A stretch of 64,000 bases of DNA from Eonycteris spelaea (lineage: Eukaryota; Chordata; Mammalia; Chiroptera; Pteropodidae): the NCBI GenBank assembly GCA_003508835.1, contig PUFA01000084.1:7626001-7690000 (forward strand). The letters are read 5' to 3'. Positions 25,586 to 38,750 of the stretch are shown piece after piece; the stretch's first letter is position 1, and each line of letters starts with the position of its first letter. The notes beneath the pieces were generated by a model. The model did not search any database. It was not told where the DNA came from and saw only the letters and a program-made list of their open reading frames with translations. The position numbers and the translations under genes are program-made.

Positions 25586-27315
25586 GTTACCTGGTTTTAT
25601 TGTATAAGTCAGGCAAGACTGTTTATGACTGTAGTATACAAAGAGTTCATATATATATTTTTTCTCTATAGACAAAAGGGGCCATTATAGGTTTTTCAGA
25701 AGGGGAGTAAAATGATTCACATTGTACTTGGGGAAGATAATGCTGACATACTGAAGAGTAGCTGGAGAAGTACAGTCTGTCAGGTAAGTCATTGAAATCA
25801 GTTATCTAAGCAAGAGAAAAGTAAGAAAGCATACAGAAGCCTGACACATGCAGACTAAATGCATGGCCTTTCATAGCTATGGTGCGTCCACTTCTCATCT
25901 CCAAAGACCTGTAAATCTAGGGCCTGAATAGATGGCCTGAATAGATGGCCTGACTACCTCTGAAATACTTTTCATCATTTGAAAGTCTCATTAAATTAGT
26001 CATTTATTTATGTTATATACAACCAAACCTGTTTATATGAATACAGCTATAAATTTTTCTTTTTATGAATTTTTTTTCGTTACTTGATCAAGGGTCCTAT
26101 TGAATTACAGAAGAGGTGGCTACAGACTTTGCCCTCTCTTGGAGGCTACATTATATTGTGAAAGTATCTAGGATGCCTCATTTTCTTTGGAATCATGTCA
26201 TAAATGATAACGAGGGTCCCAGAGTAAGCACCTAAACTTACCAATTGGACATGTCTTGGTGGCAGGACAAGATGGTCTTGATTTTACTCAATTAAAGGTA
26301 ACCTAAGAGCCTCAGAGGAAAAATATTGACTTAATAATACTGTGGCTAGGGCTGTTTCTGGCCCCCACATATAAGACCCTGTGCTCTTTACCTCCCAGTC
26401 TGAGCGCTAGACAGGAAAGGAACAGACCTCAAAGAGAATCAGAATCCAGGTACGTGTTGGTCCAAGGACATTTCTTAGAGGTGAGTGAAGATAAATGCTT
26501 GTAATTTCACAATGATGTGTCATTTGCAATTTTTTTTTCCTGCTTGAAGGGTGTGGGGAGGGTGAGGGACTGAAATGAGAACCATGTAAATGAGAAATGG
26601 GATGGTGTATAAGGCTGCTTTGTTTTGTGCCTCATGTAAGTAGAATTTATTTATCCCTAACATCCCCATCCTCCTTTCTCCAATTCAAGTAAAAAAAAAA
26701 TGTGTGTTAAGGATCAGAGAAGAACAAAAAGATGTCATCAACATGAGTGGTGCTGGGGACATGATGACAGCAGCAGCAATTACCTCCAGGAAGTGACAAG
26801 AGCCTCCAAGGAAAGGGAAATAAGGAAGCACACTGACTAGTGAACACATGTGGTACACCTCAGACATTCCTGACATTGAAGACAAAGTTAGGAGGTGGGG
26901 ATCGAGTTATTTCGTTGATTAGGGCTAGAGCCATAGACCATATTGTTATGGCCCAGTCCCTGGTTATACTCAGGTAAGTGTCTCTGAGAAACTGAGTACC
27001 GAAGCAGCAGCAACTCAAGCAGAAAGTAGTCATATGTGGTATCACCTCATGCCCTCCTGGTCTTTATGGCCCACAACTGAGATTCTGTAATGAGATAGAA
27101 GTGAATGGCAGAAGTAATGAGCAATAAGACTATTTCTCTGAGATTCGAAAGCTTGATATTCAAGAAGATTCCGATAGTCTGTCTGCCATTTATATTTATT
27201 GAACATCAGGTTTTCCTGGAATACTTTGAAAAAAGTACAACACAATATTACTATAATACTTTTGAGAAGAATTAATAACAAGTGATGAATGTAAACTTTG
27301 TTTAATGTCCATTTA

Positions 27316-28153
27316 CAGTCATGTGCCACTTATCCTCAGGTATAGTTTCTGAGAAATGCATCATTAAGCCATTTCATCACTGTGTGAACACAAACCTAGA
27401 TGGTATAGCTTATTGCTCTCAGGTTATAAACCTATGCAGCATATTACTGTATTGAAAACTGTAAGCAATTGTAAGACAATGGTAAGTATTCATATATCTG
27501 AATATAAAAAGGTATAGAAAAAAAGATTTAAAAAATGGTACATTTGTATAGGGCACTTACCATGAATAGAACTTCCAGGCTTGGAAATTACTCTGGATGA
27601 GTCAGTGGATTAGTGGTGAATTAATATGAAAGCTTAGGACATTACTATATACTACCGTAGACATTATAAACACTTTACACTTAGGCACTCTAAATTTATA
27701 CAACAACACAAGATTAAATCAAGCACAAGCAAAAATTATTCAATTGGAGACAGTAAACATGAGCTGTATGAGGATGCTGCTGGCATAACATGGCATACTT
27801 TTTCACAGTAAACTTTTTTTTTAATAGGTAGAAGAGTACATTGTAAAATAAGGATAAAAAGTATAGTATAGTGAACACATAAGTCAATAACACAGTCATT
27901 TATTATTATCAAGTATTACATGCTGTACATAATTGTATATGCTGTACTTTTATACAACAGGCAGAGTTATATGTTTGTTCATATCAGCATCACTACAAAC
28001 ATGTGAGTAATGTGTTGCATAACGATGTTGCAACAGCTATGATGTCCCTAAGAGATTGGAATTTTTCAGCTCCATTATAATCTTGTGAGACCACCATCCC
28101 CTCACATATGTGGTCCATCATTGACCTAAATGTTGTTATGCAACACACGACTA
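27316..28153 (+). mobile_element. Tigger-like (Tc1/mariner, pogo clade) DNA transposon
   Basis: The left end is TA then CAGTCATGTGCCACTTATC. The right end, read inverted, is TAGTCGTGTGTTGCATAAC next to TA. Inside are GAGAAATGCATCATTAAGCC, CACAAACCTAGATGGTATAG and GCAATTGTAAGACAATGGTA, which I recognise from a common nonautonomous mammalian Tigger-type repeat. A second TIR-like sequence at about 28,010-28,030 (GTGTTGCATAACGATG) suggests an internal copy or rearrangement. No transposase frame remains. The strand is arbitrary. Confidence 0.7.
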
Positions 28154-30634
28154 TATTTCTTTTACCGCGCAACATACTTTCACCCTCTCCCTTCCCCATT
28201 TGAGAAAAATAAAGGCTCTGAGGCCTTTATTTTCCAGCCAGTTAGCTGCAAAGTACCTTATTCAGTATGTTATGGAGCCACCTTCTGGTACTAAAGGCAC
28301 ACTTCATGCACAGTAAATTTCCTTTCAGTTTTAATTATCCTAAAAATGTTTCCCACATGACAGCACTAGCGACCAGCAAAGCAAACTAGGAGCTTATGCA
28401 CACAGATTCCTGGGTCATACTCCAACCCTACTGAATCATCCCCTGGGGGTGACACCCTTTTTCCTTCCCTTTAAATAAGTTACCTGAGGAAGTTTTATAT
28501 CCCAGATGCTTTAGATTAAGACTTTGAAATGTCAATTTCTCTTTAAAACAAAAACAAAACAACAACAACGAAAAACATTAGAATAGGTAGAATGGCAGAG
28601 TAAGTAATTTTTGTGCACGTCGTATATAAATTTATGCAATCAAAGAAGAATATTTTGGCTTAACTGGTAGGAAAACTAACTGTTCTCTTTACTTATCCCA
28701 CCTCAAGTTTCCTGAAATTATGAGAATGACATCAGCTATTAGGGAAACTTGTGCATCCTGATATATAAATTAGTAATCATTTGGCCTTAAATCACAATTA
28801 GAATGAATTCTGTACACTTGTTATTCATTTAGCAAATTCTCAAAAAGAAATGTATTCTTTTTAATGACCTGACTTTGCACTTCGGGTTACGTCAATTGGA
28901 AATAGCACGATGTCACATAATCCAGAGGGTTAATATCAGGGTAATTGAGAGCAGATATTATCATCCTTTCTCAACCTTATTATTAAAATTACAAGGTTGT
29001 GCAAATGACTTACACCAACAAAGAGAATTATTTTAAAAAACAAATAAATTTTAATGTAAATAAAAATAATGAATCTTTAGTGTCTTTCCTTTATCAACTC
29101 TCTCAGAATGTTAGGTAATAGTCAAAAGTCCCTAGGACATTTTTTGGTCTTTTGATGATTTAGTTTCAAAGGATTCTGATCTGCTTGTTTCTGCAGCTAA
29201 CCCCACAAGTCAGCCACAAGTCTTGCTCCACCCTTCCCAAATTGGTCAAATTGGTCATGGAGGGAGTCGTAGTTTGTCTCAACCATCTATCTGTGCCCAC
29301 TCCTCCCACTTCCTTTTAGTAGCAGAAGTAAAAGAGAAAGTAAAGTTCACCCCATATATCTTTCTGTTCAGTTAAGTAAAGAAGAATGTCCTAGAAGTCA
29401 GAATTAGGCTGTAGAATTGTATCTTTACACAGTCAAGTCTTTACTTATTTTCTTTATTATCACCTTTCTATGTGCAAATCTTTGACCTTTTTGTGCTGAA
29501 ACTGGGACTACTGGAACATCATATGTCTAAGTATGGATCCAATATTCTAAAATCACGCTTCTGCCAGCAAAAACTGGAGATCGTGGTTTGGGGAGTAGTT
29601 TTAATAAAGCTTTTACATTGGTCATACACTCTAGATTCTGTGAAGGCTCATGTTTATTCGATTCCCTCTCCCAACTCAGCACCCCAGATGAGATGCTCTG
29701 ATCTCAGGAAGCCAGCCTTAGAAAACATTTAGTATAAGTTCTCAGGGTCTGGCGTATGAATAGCCTGCATAAGAGTCACCTTTTTGGGGGGTGGGGGGAC
29801 AGAGTCACCTTTTTGTGGTTCCAACTACTTCACAGTGGTAGGACTGGTGGGTGCCATAAGGATGGAGAAGAGTAAACACATGCTGCCCAGAGTCCCATAT
29901 GCCAAGCATTGACCATGGCATTTCTTTCAAAATGCATGGTTTGTGTGTGTTTTTTAATTCACTCAAATTATATACATACACATAACAAAATTTATATATA
30001 AAACACAATTTTAATAAATTTGTAAAAATATATATTATTTTACTTGAATAAAAATTACATTCTAGATGGGCTATGTTTATTCTGTAGCTTTGAATCCAGC
30101 CTGGAGTGCATCCATATCCCTGAGTATTCATGATTCTGAATATGAAAATCTGAGGGAAAGACACCAAGCATCTAGTTAAACACAGTAAAGCTTTCTTGGT
30201 TCACTCATGCTGTGACCCAGTTCTGCAAGGTAGAAGACTGCAGGTAAATTTGAGGTCAAAGCTTGAAATAGTGTCCATTTGCCCCAACCTTAAACAATAT
30301 GGGGCAACAGCATGTTGAGAATCAGGGATATGGACCAACTTTCTCTGGCCATCAGAGATATGACTGTCTTCTGAAAGAGATTAGAGGACCAAAGGCTTCC
30401 TACCTAAGACAACTCTCTGCTCCTGACTTGATCAGGTAAAACTTTACCTGTAGGGCCCTGGCTGTCTTTCCACCCAATGTAAAATAGCAAAGCCTGATCA
30501 GTTTACATAAAGGAAGCAGAAGACAGAGGCCTCTGTCCCAGGTCCAGAACTCCATGGCAATTCATTAATCTGTTGAGACCCGTTCTACTCTCAGTTTCAG
30601 ACCATAGTTCCTCACCTGGCTAACTGGTATTATT
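28154..30634. other. Intergenic, nothing named
   Basis: This is AT-rich intergenic sequence with short A-runs and a possible MER5-like scrap near 28,370-28,450. I saw no exon, RNA gene or clear mobile element. Confidence 0.4.
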
Positions 30635-30950
30635 TATTTATTTTTTTCCTTTCCAGCTTTATCACGATATAACTGACAGCATTGTGTAAGTTTAAAGTGC
30701 ACAATGTGAAGATTTAATATATGTATATATTGGGAAATGTTATCACAATAGGCTAGTTAACATATCCTTCACGTCACATAATTACTATTTTTTATTGCTT
30801 TTATGGTGAGAACATTTAAGATCTATTTTTTTGGCAACTTTTGAGTATGAAATATAGTATTGTTAGCTATAGTCACCATGCTGTACATTAGATCCCCAGA
30901 ACTTATTTCTCTTACAACTAAAAGTTTATAGCCTTCCACCAACACCTTAA
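30635..30950. repeat. Old L1M 3' fragment
   Basis: It includes TATGGTGAGAACATTTAAG, then TTAGCTATAGTCACCATGC and TACATTAGATCCCCAGAAC, a string typical of L1M 3' ends. Orientation is not assigned. Confidence 0.65.
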
Positions 30951-32356
30951 CACACATGATATGTATGTTGACTTATTTTAGTCTTCACTGATTCTCTGGT
31001 TGTGGCTTTTTTCTACACCAGTAGATAACCTGCCTGACTTTACCAATCTGAGCCTTTGAAATTGAGCCAGAGGCTTGTTCAATGTAAGGCATCTACCAAA
31101 CCACCCAGATTTAGGCCCTGATCTCTCTGGGTCTGATTGAACATTTTTCAAGAACATAGCTGTCAAGTGATTTATTGATCTGTGACATGGAATGAGTCAA
31201 AAAAAGCTCAGCTCACCACTCTGAGGGAGACACCGTCACTGTTTTTAAGCTAAATTCTTTGTTCCACAAGGAATTTTTCTTTCTCCTACTCACTCTTTTG
31301 TCATTATCTGTCATTCACTCACCCAATACTTATTAAGCCCCAACTCGTCATCCTGGGACTTGCCCTCTCTCTGACGGTGCTAAGAAGTGCAAAGCAAATT
31401 CATGCTCTTAAGGACGTTTGAGTCCAAAAGAGGAGTCCGTGGCCTGCATTTCTGTAACTAGCAGTGACGTTGCAAGTTTTGATTTAAACATTGCACCAAA
31501 GCAACAAGAGTTAGGTCTCAGTAAAATAGAGTGTTATCTTCAAAATAAGTATTGAACAAATACATATTGGTCAAGCTGTTTACCAAAAATTGGGGGTGAT
31601 GGATAAAGTCGTCTAAGGAGGAGAGGCAGTATTGCTGAGCTTTCTGCCCCCAGCCTGAGGAGACCCCAGAAGGAATGTCTAAAGGGAGCTTCATCCACTA
31701 CTTTCTGGTGTGCAGGATCTTGCTGCAGGGACCGATGCCAACCTGGAGCTCTTTCCACAGTTTCTACTACAGTGCAGGACAAAAAATAAATAAATAAAAA
31801 TAAAAAAATAAGGAAACACTGCCCAAGGGTGTGAGGAGGAACTGAAGTCTCTCTCTTGGATGAAGTCTGGAGTGACACAGCTTTGTTTCCTTTGATATAA
31901 AATAGTTTAATGGGGGAGGAAAAGCTTGCCCTGGAGTCCTGGGAAAATCAAAGGGCTCTATTCATTTCCTAAGAAAGAAAAATTCATTGAAGTTTTGGTG
32001 GATCCCAACCAGTACCTAAGGCAGAATAAGACCCAGAAATGAAATGAAAACAGCAAACTTGCAAAATGAATCTTCATTTATTTTATGAATTTTCAGATTA
32101 AATAATACCCAGGGAACAGAAAAAGAAAACTCCCTGAAATAAACAGATCTTTGCATCTTTTACTGTTTAAGGATGTAATGTTGGAGAAAAACAGGCTGGA
32201 TCTGAGTCAAATTAAGTATCACTTCTTGAGGTCTTATTTATTTTTTAAAACTTTCTATTTTGGAGAAAATTTCAAATTTAAAAAAATTACAAAAATAAAA
32301 ACAGCAAATAAAACAAAAATAAACCCCATACAATCCCTTTACCTAGATTCATTTAT

Positions 32357-32378
32357 TGGTATTGTGTGTGTGTGTGTA

Positions 32379-32410
<32 letters not shown>
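32357..32410 (+). repeat. (TG)n-(CATA)n compound microsatellite
   Basis: GTGTGTGTGTGTGTATA runs directly into about ten CATA units. Confidence 0.9.
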
Positions 32411-33240
32411 ATTTTTTTCTTATTTTTCCTTTTTTCTTACACAAAAGTAGTATATTACATACTCTTTGGTTTGCTTTTTTCACTTAATAATATCTCCTGG
32501 AAATCACTCCATATCAGACAATAGAGATTTTCTTCATTCTTGTGTTTACAGCTGTACTGTACTCTATTTTGTGTATTTACTATAGTTTATCCAACCAAGC
32601 TCCCATGTTTGGACATTTAGATAGTTTTCAATACCCGCTAACTATAATACTGCCAAGAATAACCTTGTGCATATGTAGTTATTGTTGCTGGAGGTAGAGC
32701 TTCAGGTTAAATTCCCAAAGAGGAATTGCTAAGTCAAAGGATAAATTCATATGCAGTTTTGTTTGATATTGTCAAATTCCTTTCATAGTGGTTGTGCTAT
32801 TTATGTCACATTCTCTTCAGTAACGTATGAGAGTGAGTTTCCCCACATCCTCGACAACAGAGCACACTGTCAAACTTTTGGAATCCTTGTCAAGTAAATG
32901 GGGAGGAAATGATGTCTCAGTTAAGTTTAAATTGCATTTTCTTAAATATGGATGAATTTTACATTTTTTTTTTAGTTTTTAAAAGTTTTTTTTATATAAT
33001 TTTGTGAATCATTGGTTCATATCTTTGGCTTATTTTTCCACAGAAAATTTTTAGCATTTTTATTCTCAACATTTACAAATTCTTTATCAATTTATAAGTT
33101 CTTTATCACCTTTTTTCTGTGATATATGTTGTGAATATTTTCACCTAGTTTATCATTTGACTTTAGAGTTTGCTTTTTTCATGTAAATTGTTTTCAGTTT
33201 TAGTAGTCAATCTTATCCATCTTTCCTTTCATTGCACCTG

Positions 33241-33246
33241 GATGTG

Positions 33247-33279
<33 letters not shown>

Positions 33280-33520
33280 GTATAACTATACTAACAGTTA
33301 TAGATACTAACAGTTATAATATGTATATACTATAACCATAGTATAGTATATAGTATATATTCTATCACATGTATATGTACATATATGTACATATAATTCT
33401 AGTTATATCTATACACTATAATAATAGTGTTTGTATGTGCATGTATAAATATAGCTATACATAAGTAGATAGCTATAGATATGTATACACATATTATATA
33501 CATGTATAAACATAAAGAAA
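33241..33520 (+). repeat. TG tract and TA-rich low-complexity block
   Basis: A TG-rich tract (about 33,241-33,282) is followed by some 240 bp of TA/GTA-rich sequence. This has many short palindromes, such as ACATATATGTACATATA near 33,380, and a duplicated ACTAACAGTTATA unit. Confidence 0.85.
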
Positions 33521-33689
33521 TGTTCTATTTTCTCTAGATTTTTTACTAGAAATTTTTTCAAAGACTTTTCAATCATCTATGGAGATTAATTTTATGCTTT
33601 TCCTCCTAAGCCGTACTTATATGGTGAATTATACTAAGAGAATTTCTATTATTGAGCCCTCCCTGCATTACTGGTATAATCCTCAAGGT

Positions 33690-33960
33690 TTTAAAGTCCC
33701 ATGACTGTCTTAGATATAGTTCAGAATCTCTATTATAGTGCCTTTACCTCTATTTATTGCCTCCTCTCTGAAGCCTTTAAAAAATATTTCTCATACTTTG
33801 TCCTTGAAATGATATCCTCTTTATTCTTTTCTTTGTGCATACTTTTATTTTTATATGTATCACATTGTACTGTATATATTTGTTTAAATGTCTGTCTTTC
33901 CTATTAAACTCTACACTCACTGAAGGCCTAAATTCTTAGATATATTTTATATCAATTTCT
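33690..33960 (+). repeat. L2 LINE 3' fragment
   Basis: It reads CTCTGAAGCCTTTAAAAAAT, then a middle with TATCACATTGTACTG, then CACTGAAGGCCTAAATTC, as in an L2 3' end. Confidence 0.55.
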
Positions 33961-35589
33961 TAAATGTGAAATCTAAAAGCCCTAACGGCCCATCCAAAAG
34001 AGGTAATTAGGAACAGTGCTGTCATATATTTCTGTTAACTAGCCACAGATATTTAAATCAATTCCTATTTATAATTATGTCAGATTCAGGTCTTCGTATT
34101 ACTGCAACAGCTTTACATATAAGACGAATCCAATGCAACCCAATTATCTATAAGAGTGGAATTATGTTGATCCCAAACTAGTGTGTCAAAATGGTTCTAC
34201 CATAGACAAAATCATAGATGAAATTCTCAAATCCTCATTCCTCTTACCATTCAACATTAACAGATATTTAGGTCTTGAAGAGAGAAAGTGAAGAAGAGTA
34301 CATAGTTCTCAGGTTATCAGGTCCACCTATCGAATTTCTCTTCACAGTTCATGTAACTGTTATTCTATTCCCCTCACCTTGTCTTCCCAGCAGTTTTGAG
34401 TATTTGCTGATGATAATTGAATGGCACAACACTGTAACCAGTTTTACATGGTGGTATGACTTGTTTGGACAGTAAATGGGAAGTTGCCTGACACAACTAG
34501 GGCAAATGTGCACACGTTCCTGACATTTATTAAGAGTAGTTGGATGTGACCCCATCCAGGTTCTCTTTTTTTTTTTTTTTATGTTGTGATCTTGGGTTTG
34601 TAACTCTTCTTCTTCATTCTCTTAAGTAACCCTCCCCATAATCATGGTCTCACATAGCCTTTGAGTAAATATGAGGAATCTGAGAGAGAAGACCAGGCAA
34701 AGAATGTAACAGAGGTTAGAAGTGTACAAAGATGCTGGTTAGAGAGAAAACTTCAGATTCTATTTTCTCATTCTTATGTTAATTTTCACTAAACTAAGGT
34801 CCAGACCATCACAGTCGCACTAGACAGGTTTAAGAGCAATCTCAAAAGTGTTCCCTGGCTCGCATATGCCTAAGACCATGTTCTCCTGCTCTCTGGTCAT
34901 GTCTTCCTGGCTGCACCATGGAGCCTTGGTAGTAATCATAGAATCCAGTAAAAAATAAAAGCCGTTTGCTAGAAAATAAAAAGCCCTGTTCCTACCATCT
35001 CATCATATGTTTCTGGATGGAACATCAGCTCATTTCTGTCAGTTAATGTCTTTTTCTCCAATGGTGGTAACTTTCACCCACCACTTACTTCACTGTTGCT
35101 GTTGGACTCTTAGTTTGACAATATTACTGACTGCTGTTGTCAAAAACAAGCTATGTATGTCAGCTCTTAGAGAACAAAGTTTCTGTGTTTCTGCAATTCA
35201 ACCTTCTGATTCAAGCCAAAACCTCTCTCCTAAATCAGAGTCACAAGGGGCTGTCTTCCAGAACCTCTTCCCCTGCTCAGAGCCTCTGAGAAAATGTCCT
35301 TTGCATTATCTCTGGTCTTGATCAGTTGCTTTAAACTTTCTTTAGAGCTTCTGATCTTGATTACTTTCTTTTCTTTTTTCATTTCCTAGTCATTTTTTTC
35401 ATACTTTATGGGCCATCTTACCCTTAGGGCTCAACTACATTTATTTTTCTTTTGTTTCTGTCAATAATTTTTGGAATATACAACCTGGGCATTTAAAAAA
35501 ATCAATATTTACTTAAATGCATACAAAATATCTCTCACCTATAGTAAAAGGAGATACAGTAGCAATTAAAAATCATGGTTTAATGGAGA
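33961..35589. other. Intergenic, nothing named
   Basis: A long T-run lies at about 34,566-34,580. Otherwise this is unassigned sequence, and the short open frames here have no coding signature. Confidence 0.4.
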
Positions 35590-35730
35590 TTGATCACACT
35601 CTGCACTGGAATTCAGAGAGCAGCATCATCATTTTGGCTCTATCACTTCTAACTATGTGACCTTGGGCAGGTCAATTTCATGGAGCCTCTGACTCCTTAT
35701 TTTCAAAATGACCTCTAATGTGCATCCTTG
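35590..35730 (-). repeat. MIR SINE
   Basis: Antisense MIR: ATTTTGGCTCTATCACTTCT, then TATGTGACCTTGGGCAGGTC and CATGGAGCCTCTGACTCC. Confidence 0.8.
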
Positions 35731-35924
35731 TCAAATATTTTAAGATTTTAAAGATTTATACTGAAAAGTTAATTTGGTCAAGCTAATTATATGTTCTTCA
35801 GTTGAAATAAAATTTATGTTGAATCAAAGGATAGACTATATTTGACTAAGGCGCATATTTAATCCCTTACCCTAGGCACTTGTGTATGAGCAAAAATATT
35901 CCTACTTCTGGACTTATGTGTACA

Positions 35925-36310
35925 GGTTAACTGTTGCTATAATACTGTTGTGTAACAATTACACAATTTCAGTGGCATGCAACAGTATTTAATTTATATA
36001 CCTTTGAGGCACTATGGAGATTGGTTGATCTAAATTGGGCCTGGCTTAGGTGGTTCTTCTCCTCTCCATGAATCTCATCTTTTTTTTGGAGCTAGTAGAC
36101 TTGTCTGAAAATGTGTTTCTTATGGTAATGGCAGGAACAAGAGAGTGAGTCCAATCATACAAGCACATTTCAAACCTTAGGTAGTCATGTCCATGATAAT
36201 TAATTGTCCAAAGGAAATCATATGGCCAAGCCCAAAGTTAAGGGGTGCTCATGATGCAGGTGGGTAACGAAGTGAATAGTTTTGAACAATAATCTAACAC
36301 ATTGTGCTTT
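35925..36310 (-). repeat. Ancient LTR-like repeat (MaLR type?)
   Basis: It starts CTGTTGCTATAATACTGTTG, contains TTTCAGTGGCATGCAACAG (the usual GTGGCTTAAAACAAC position), GAGAGTGAGTCCAATCATAC and CATATGGCCAAGCCCAAAG. This order belongs to a common ancient mammalian repeat that I believe is an antisense MaLR/ERVL LTR. The family assignment is uncertain. Confidence 0.4.
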
Positions 36311-37099
36311 GGAAATGAGTGATGAACATGTTATATATGGCTTCTTCTCAGTGAAAACAAAGGTGGTAATGAAGACATGCAGAAACCTTAGGGATTAGAG
36401 AGTCCAGTGTTGCTATTTTTCCTTCTGTGGGACATAACTAAATGCACTTCGGGAGAGAGGAGTTGCTGTTTTGAAACAGCCTTTATGAACTTACTTGCAT
36501 AATTTTAAGGTTCAGGTAAAACTGTCATTTTAGTCAAATGAAGGAGGCAAAATCATAGCACTACCTGAAAAGCATCCAGAGCCCTTCTATCTTGCAAGTT
36601 CGTGAAAAATTCACCTGAACCACTGGCTGAGTATCTCTCCTTGGGTAAGCCCCTGCTCACTCTATTCAGGTTAGAGATGATTTTGCAAATGCTGACCAGG
36701 ACTTATTTATAAAACCAAAGCAGGGTGCTTCAAAGAGGAGCTAATACAAAAACACTGTGAGACACCTGTTATACAATAGATTGAAAAATTGCATGACTTA
36801 TGTTGTATTTATGTATGTAAAACTGTCTATCTCTTTACTGAAACAGTCTAAACATCCTCAAACTCTGCACTTTTTATCCCAAAATCTCCACTAATATCCA
36901 TGTCTCTTAATGAAACACTAAAGGAAAATCACTATGACCTTTACACAAGTTACTGATGATTAAGTTGTATTAAATAAAAATACACATGAAGTAGCAGTCA
37001 TATATATGAAATTAGTCATTTCTTTTTTGAGAACTAATGAGAAATTGAGTGTAAATAAGGCAGAAAAACATTGGTTTATTTTCCCATTTATTGGGCTGT

Positions 37100-37600
37100 A
37101 TTAACTATTACAGAGTCATAAATTTAACTTAAACTTAGTGGTGTTAAATAATAAATATTTATCATTTCACACATTGTCTATGGGTCAGGAATTCAGAGGA
37201 AACTTAGGTAGTTATGGCTCTCATGAAGTCCCAGTCAAAAGATTAACTGAGGTTGCAGTTATCTGCAGACTTGAATGGAAACTGGAGCAGATGCTTCCAC
37301 GCTGGCTTACTCACGTGGCTGGCTAGTTGATTCTTATTGTCAAGAGGAGGCCTCGGTTCCTGGGCAGGTGGACTCTCAATTGAATTGCTTGAGTGTTCTG
37401 ACAGCATGGCAACTGGCTTCTTCCAGAGTGAGTGATCAAAGAGAGACCAAGGCAGAAGCTACGATATATCTTACGACCTAACCTTGGAAGTCACAGTCTG
37501 GTTGTGCAAGTTACTCTCAAGATCGTGCAAGTTTATGACTCCGAATGTGAATACCTCCTTAAATTTTACAGTCTTGGTGCCTTGTTTGCCTTACTCTAGT
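37100..37600 (-). repeat. Ancient LTR-like repeat (MaLR type?)
   Basis: It reads ACTTAGTGGTGTTAAATAAT, ATGGGTCAGGAATTCAGAGG, GCTTACTCACGTGGCTGG, GAGGAGGCCTCGGTTCC and ACAGCATGGCAACTGGCTTC, the same kind of order as the copy at 35,925. Its open frames (for example 37,484-37,963) run across repeat boundaries and are not genes. Confidence 0.45.
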
Positions 37601-37756
37601 CCCGACCAGCTATACAAATCATCTATATTTAGTGTTACAGGGGACTACGTAGAGGCAAGAATCACTGGGGGACATCTTGGAGGCTGGCCACACCAAGAGT
37701 TAAGCATTAAGCACTTAACCAAGATTCTGACCAATGAGAAGGGACTTCCACTGGTT

Positions 37757-38750
37757 CAGCAGTTCCCAGCTTTGATAGAACACTTGAATCACCTGGGAGA
37801 GCTGATTCCTGGTCCTCACTCCACAGTTTTTGATTTAATTGCTTTAGAGGGACCAGCTGTAATATTTTTAAAAAATCTCCAGGTTAAAACCACAATGAGA
37901 TATCACCTCACACCTGTCAGAATGGCTATCAAAAATAAGTCAAGCAACAGAAAGTGTTGGTGAGGGTGCAGAGAAAAGGGAACCCTCATACATTGTTGGC
38001 GGGATTGTAAATTGGTACAGCCACTATGTAACATAGTATGGAGCTTCCTCAAAAAATTAAAAATAGACATACTTTTGACCCATCAGCTGCACTTTGGGGT
38101 ATTTATTCAAAGAAAACCAAAACAATAATTCATAAAAGATCTATGCATGCCAATATTCATGGCAGTACGATTTGCAATAGTCAAGATATGGGAGCACCTA
38201 AATGCCCATCAACAGATGATTGGATAAAGAAATTATGGCTCACACATACAATGGAATATTACTCAGCTATTAAAAAAATGAAATTCTACTATTTGCAACA
38301 ACATGGATGGACCTAGAGGTTATTATGCTGAGTGAAATAAGTCAGACAGAGAAAGGTAGATACTATATGATTTCACTTATATGTGGTATCTAAGGAACAA
38401 AAAGAATAAACTAATCAAAAACTGACTCACAAATGTAGTGGCCAATTTGATGACGGACAGATGGGAGGGAGGTTGGGAGGCTGGGAGAATGGGGTGAAGG
38501 GTTAAAGAAGTATAAATTAGTAGTCGATAGTTGGGTTTGGGGAGCATTGAAGAGGGAATACAGTTAACATTAATATGATGGCTAAGTGGAGGGCCAGGGA
38601 AGGGAGGGAGTAATTGGGGAACCATTTTATGAACATTATAGATGTCAAACCAATGTACTGTATACTTGAAACTAATTTAAATAAATAAATTTATTTAAAA
38701 AAATTCTCCAGGTTATTTTCATGTGCAGTCAGGGATAAATATACTGCAAA
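37757..38750 (+). mobile_element. MER5A split by a younger L1
   Basis: The left half (37,757-37,886) reads GTTCAGCAGTTCCCAGCTTT, then TTGAATCACCTGGGAGAGC. The right half (38,705-38,750) resumes with TCTCCAGGTTATTTTCATG and TGCAGTCAGGGATA, as MER5A should. The L1 at 37,887-38,704 lies between them. Confidence 0.75.
37887..38704 (+). mobile_element. 5'-truncated L1 3' end
   Basis: It begins in late ORF2 (CACAATGAGATATCACCTCA), passes CCCATCAACAGATGATTGG and CAATGGAATATTACTCAGC, and ends in a 3' UTR (TACTTGAAACTAATTTAA, then an A-rich tail). The target-site duplication TCTCCAGGTTA is present at 37,876-37,886 and 38,705-38,715. The 92-residue frame at 38,038-38,316 is ORF2 debris. Confidence 0.92.

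Larger units (their letters stand above)
24320..27315. other. Intergenic, sparse old repeats
   Basis: It holds a MER5A (24,455-24,610), a MIR (25,395-25,585), AT-rich sequence, and a small tandem ATGGCCTGAATAG duplication near 25,925-25,950. No supported gene was seen. Confidence 0.5.
32230..33690 (-). mobile_element. Old L1M fragment, interrupted
   Basis: Antisense L1M sequence: CTCCTGGAAATCACTCCATA, then TTCAATACCCGCTAACTATA, then AATTGCTAAGTCAAAGGA, and further ORF2-like segments through ATTGAGCCCTCCCTGC. It is split by TG-rich and TA-rich tracts at about 33,241-33,520. It is diverged and noncoding. Confidence 0.65.

Noticed and set aside
27714..27899. Hydrophobic minus-strand frame within the Tigger-like element
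   Set aside because: It shows no transposase motif; it is AT-rich internal MITE sequence.
37484..37963. 159-codon plus-strand frame
   Set aside because: It crosses an LTR-like repeat, a MER5A and an L1 boundary, so it cannot be one gene.
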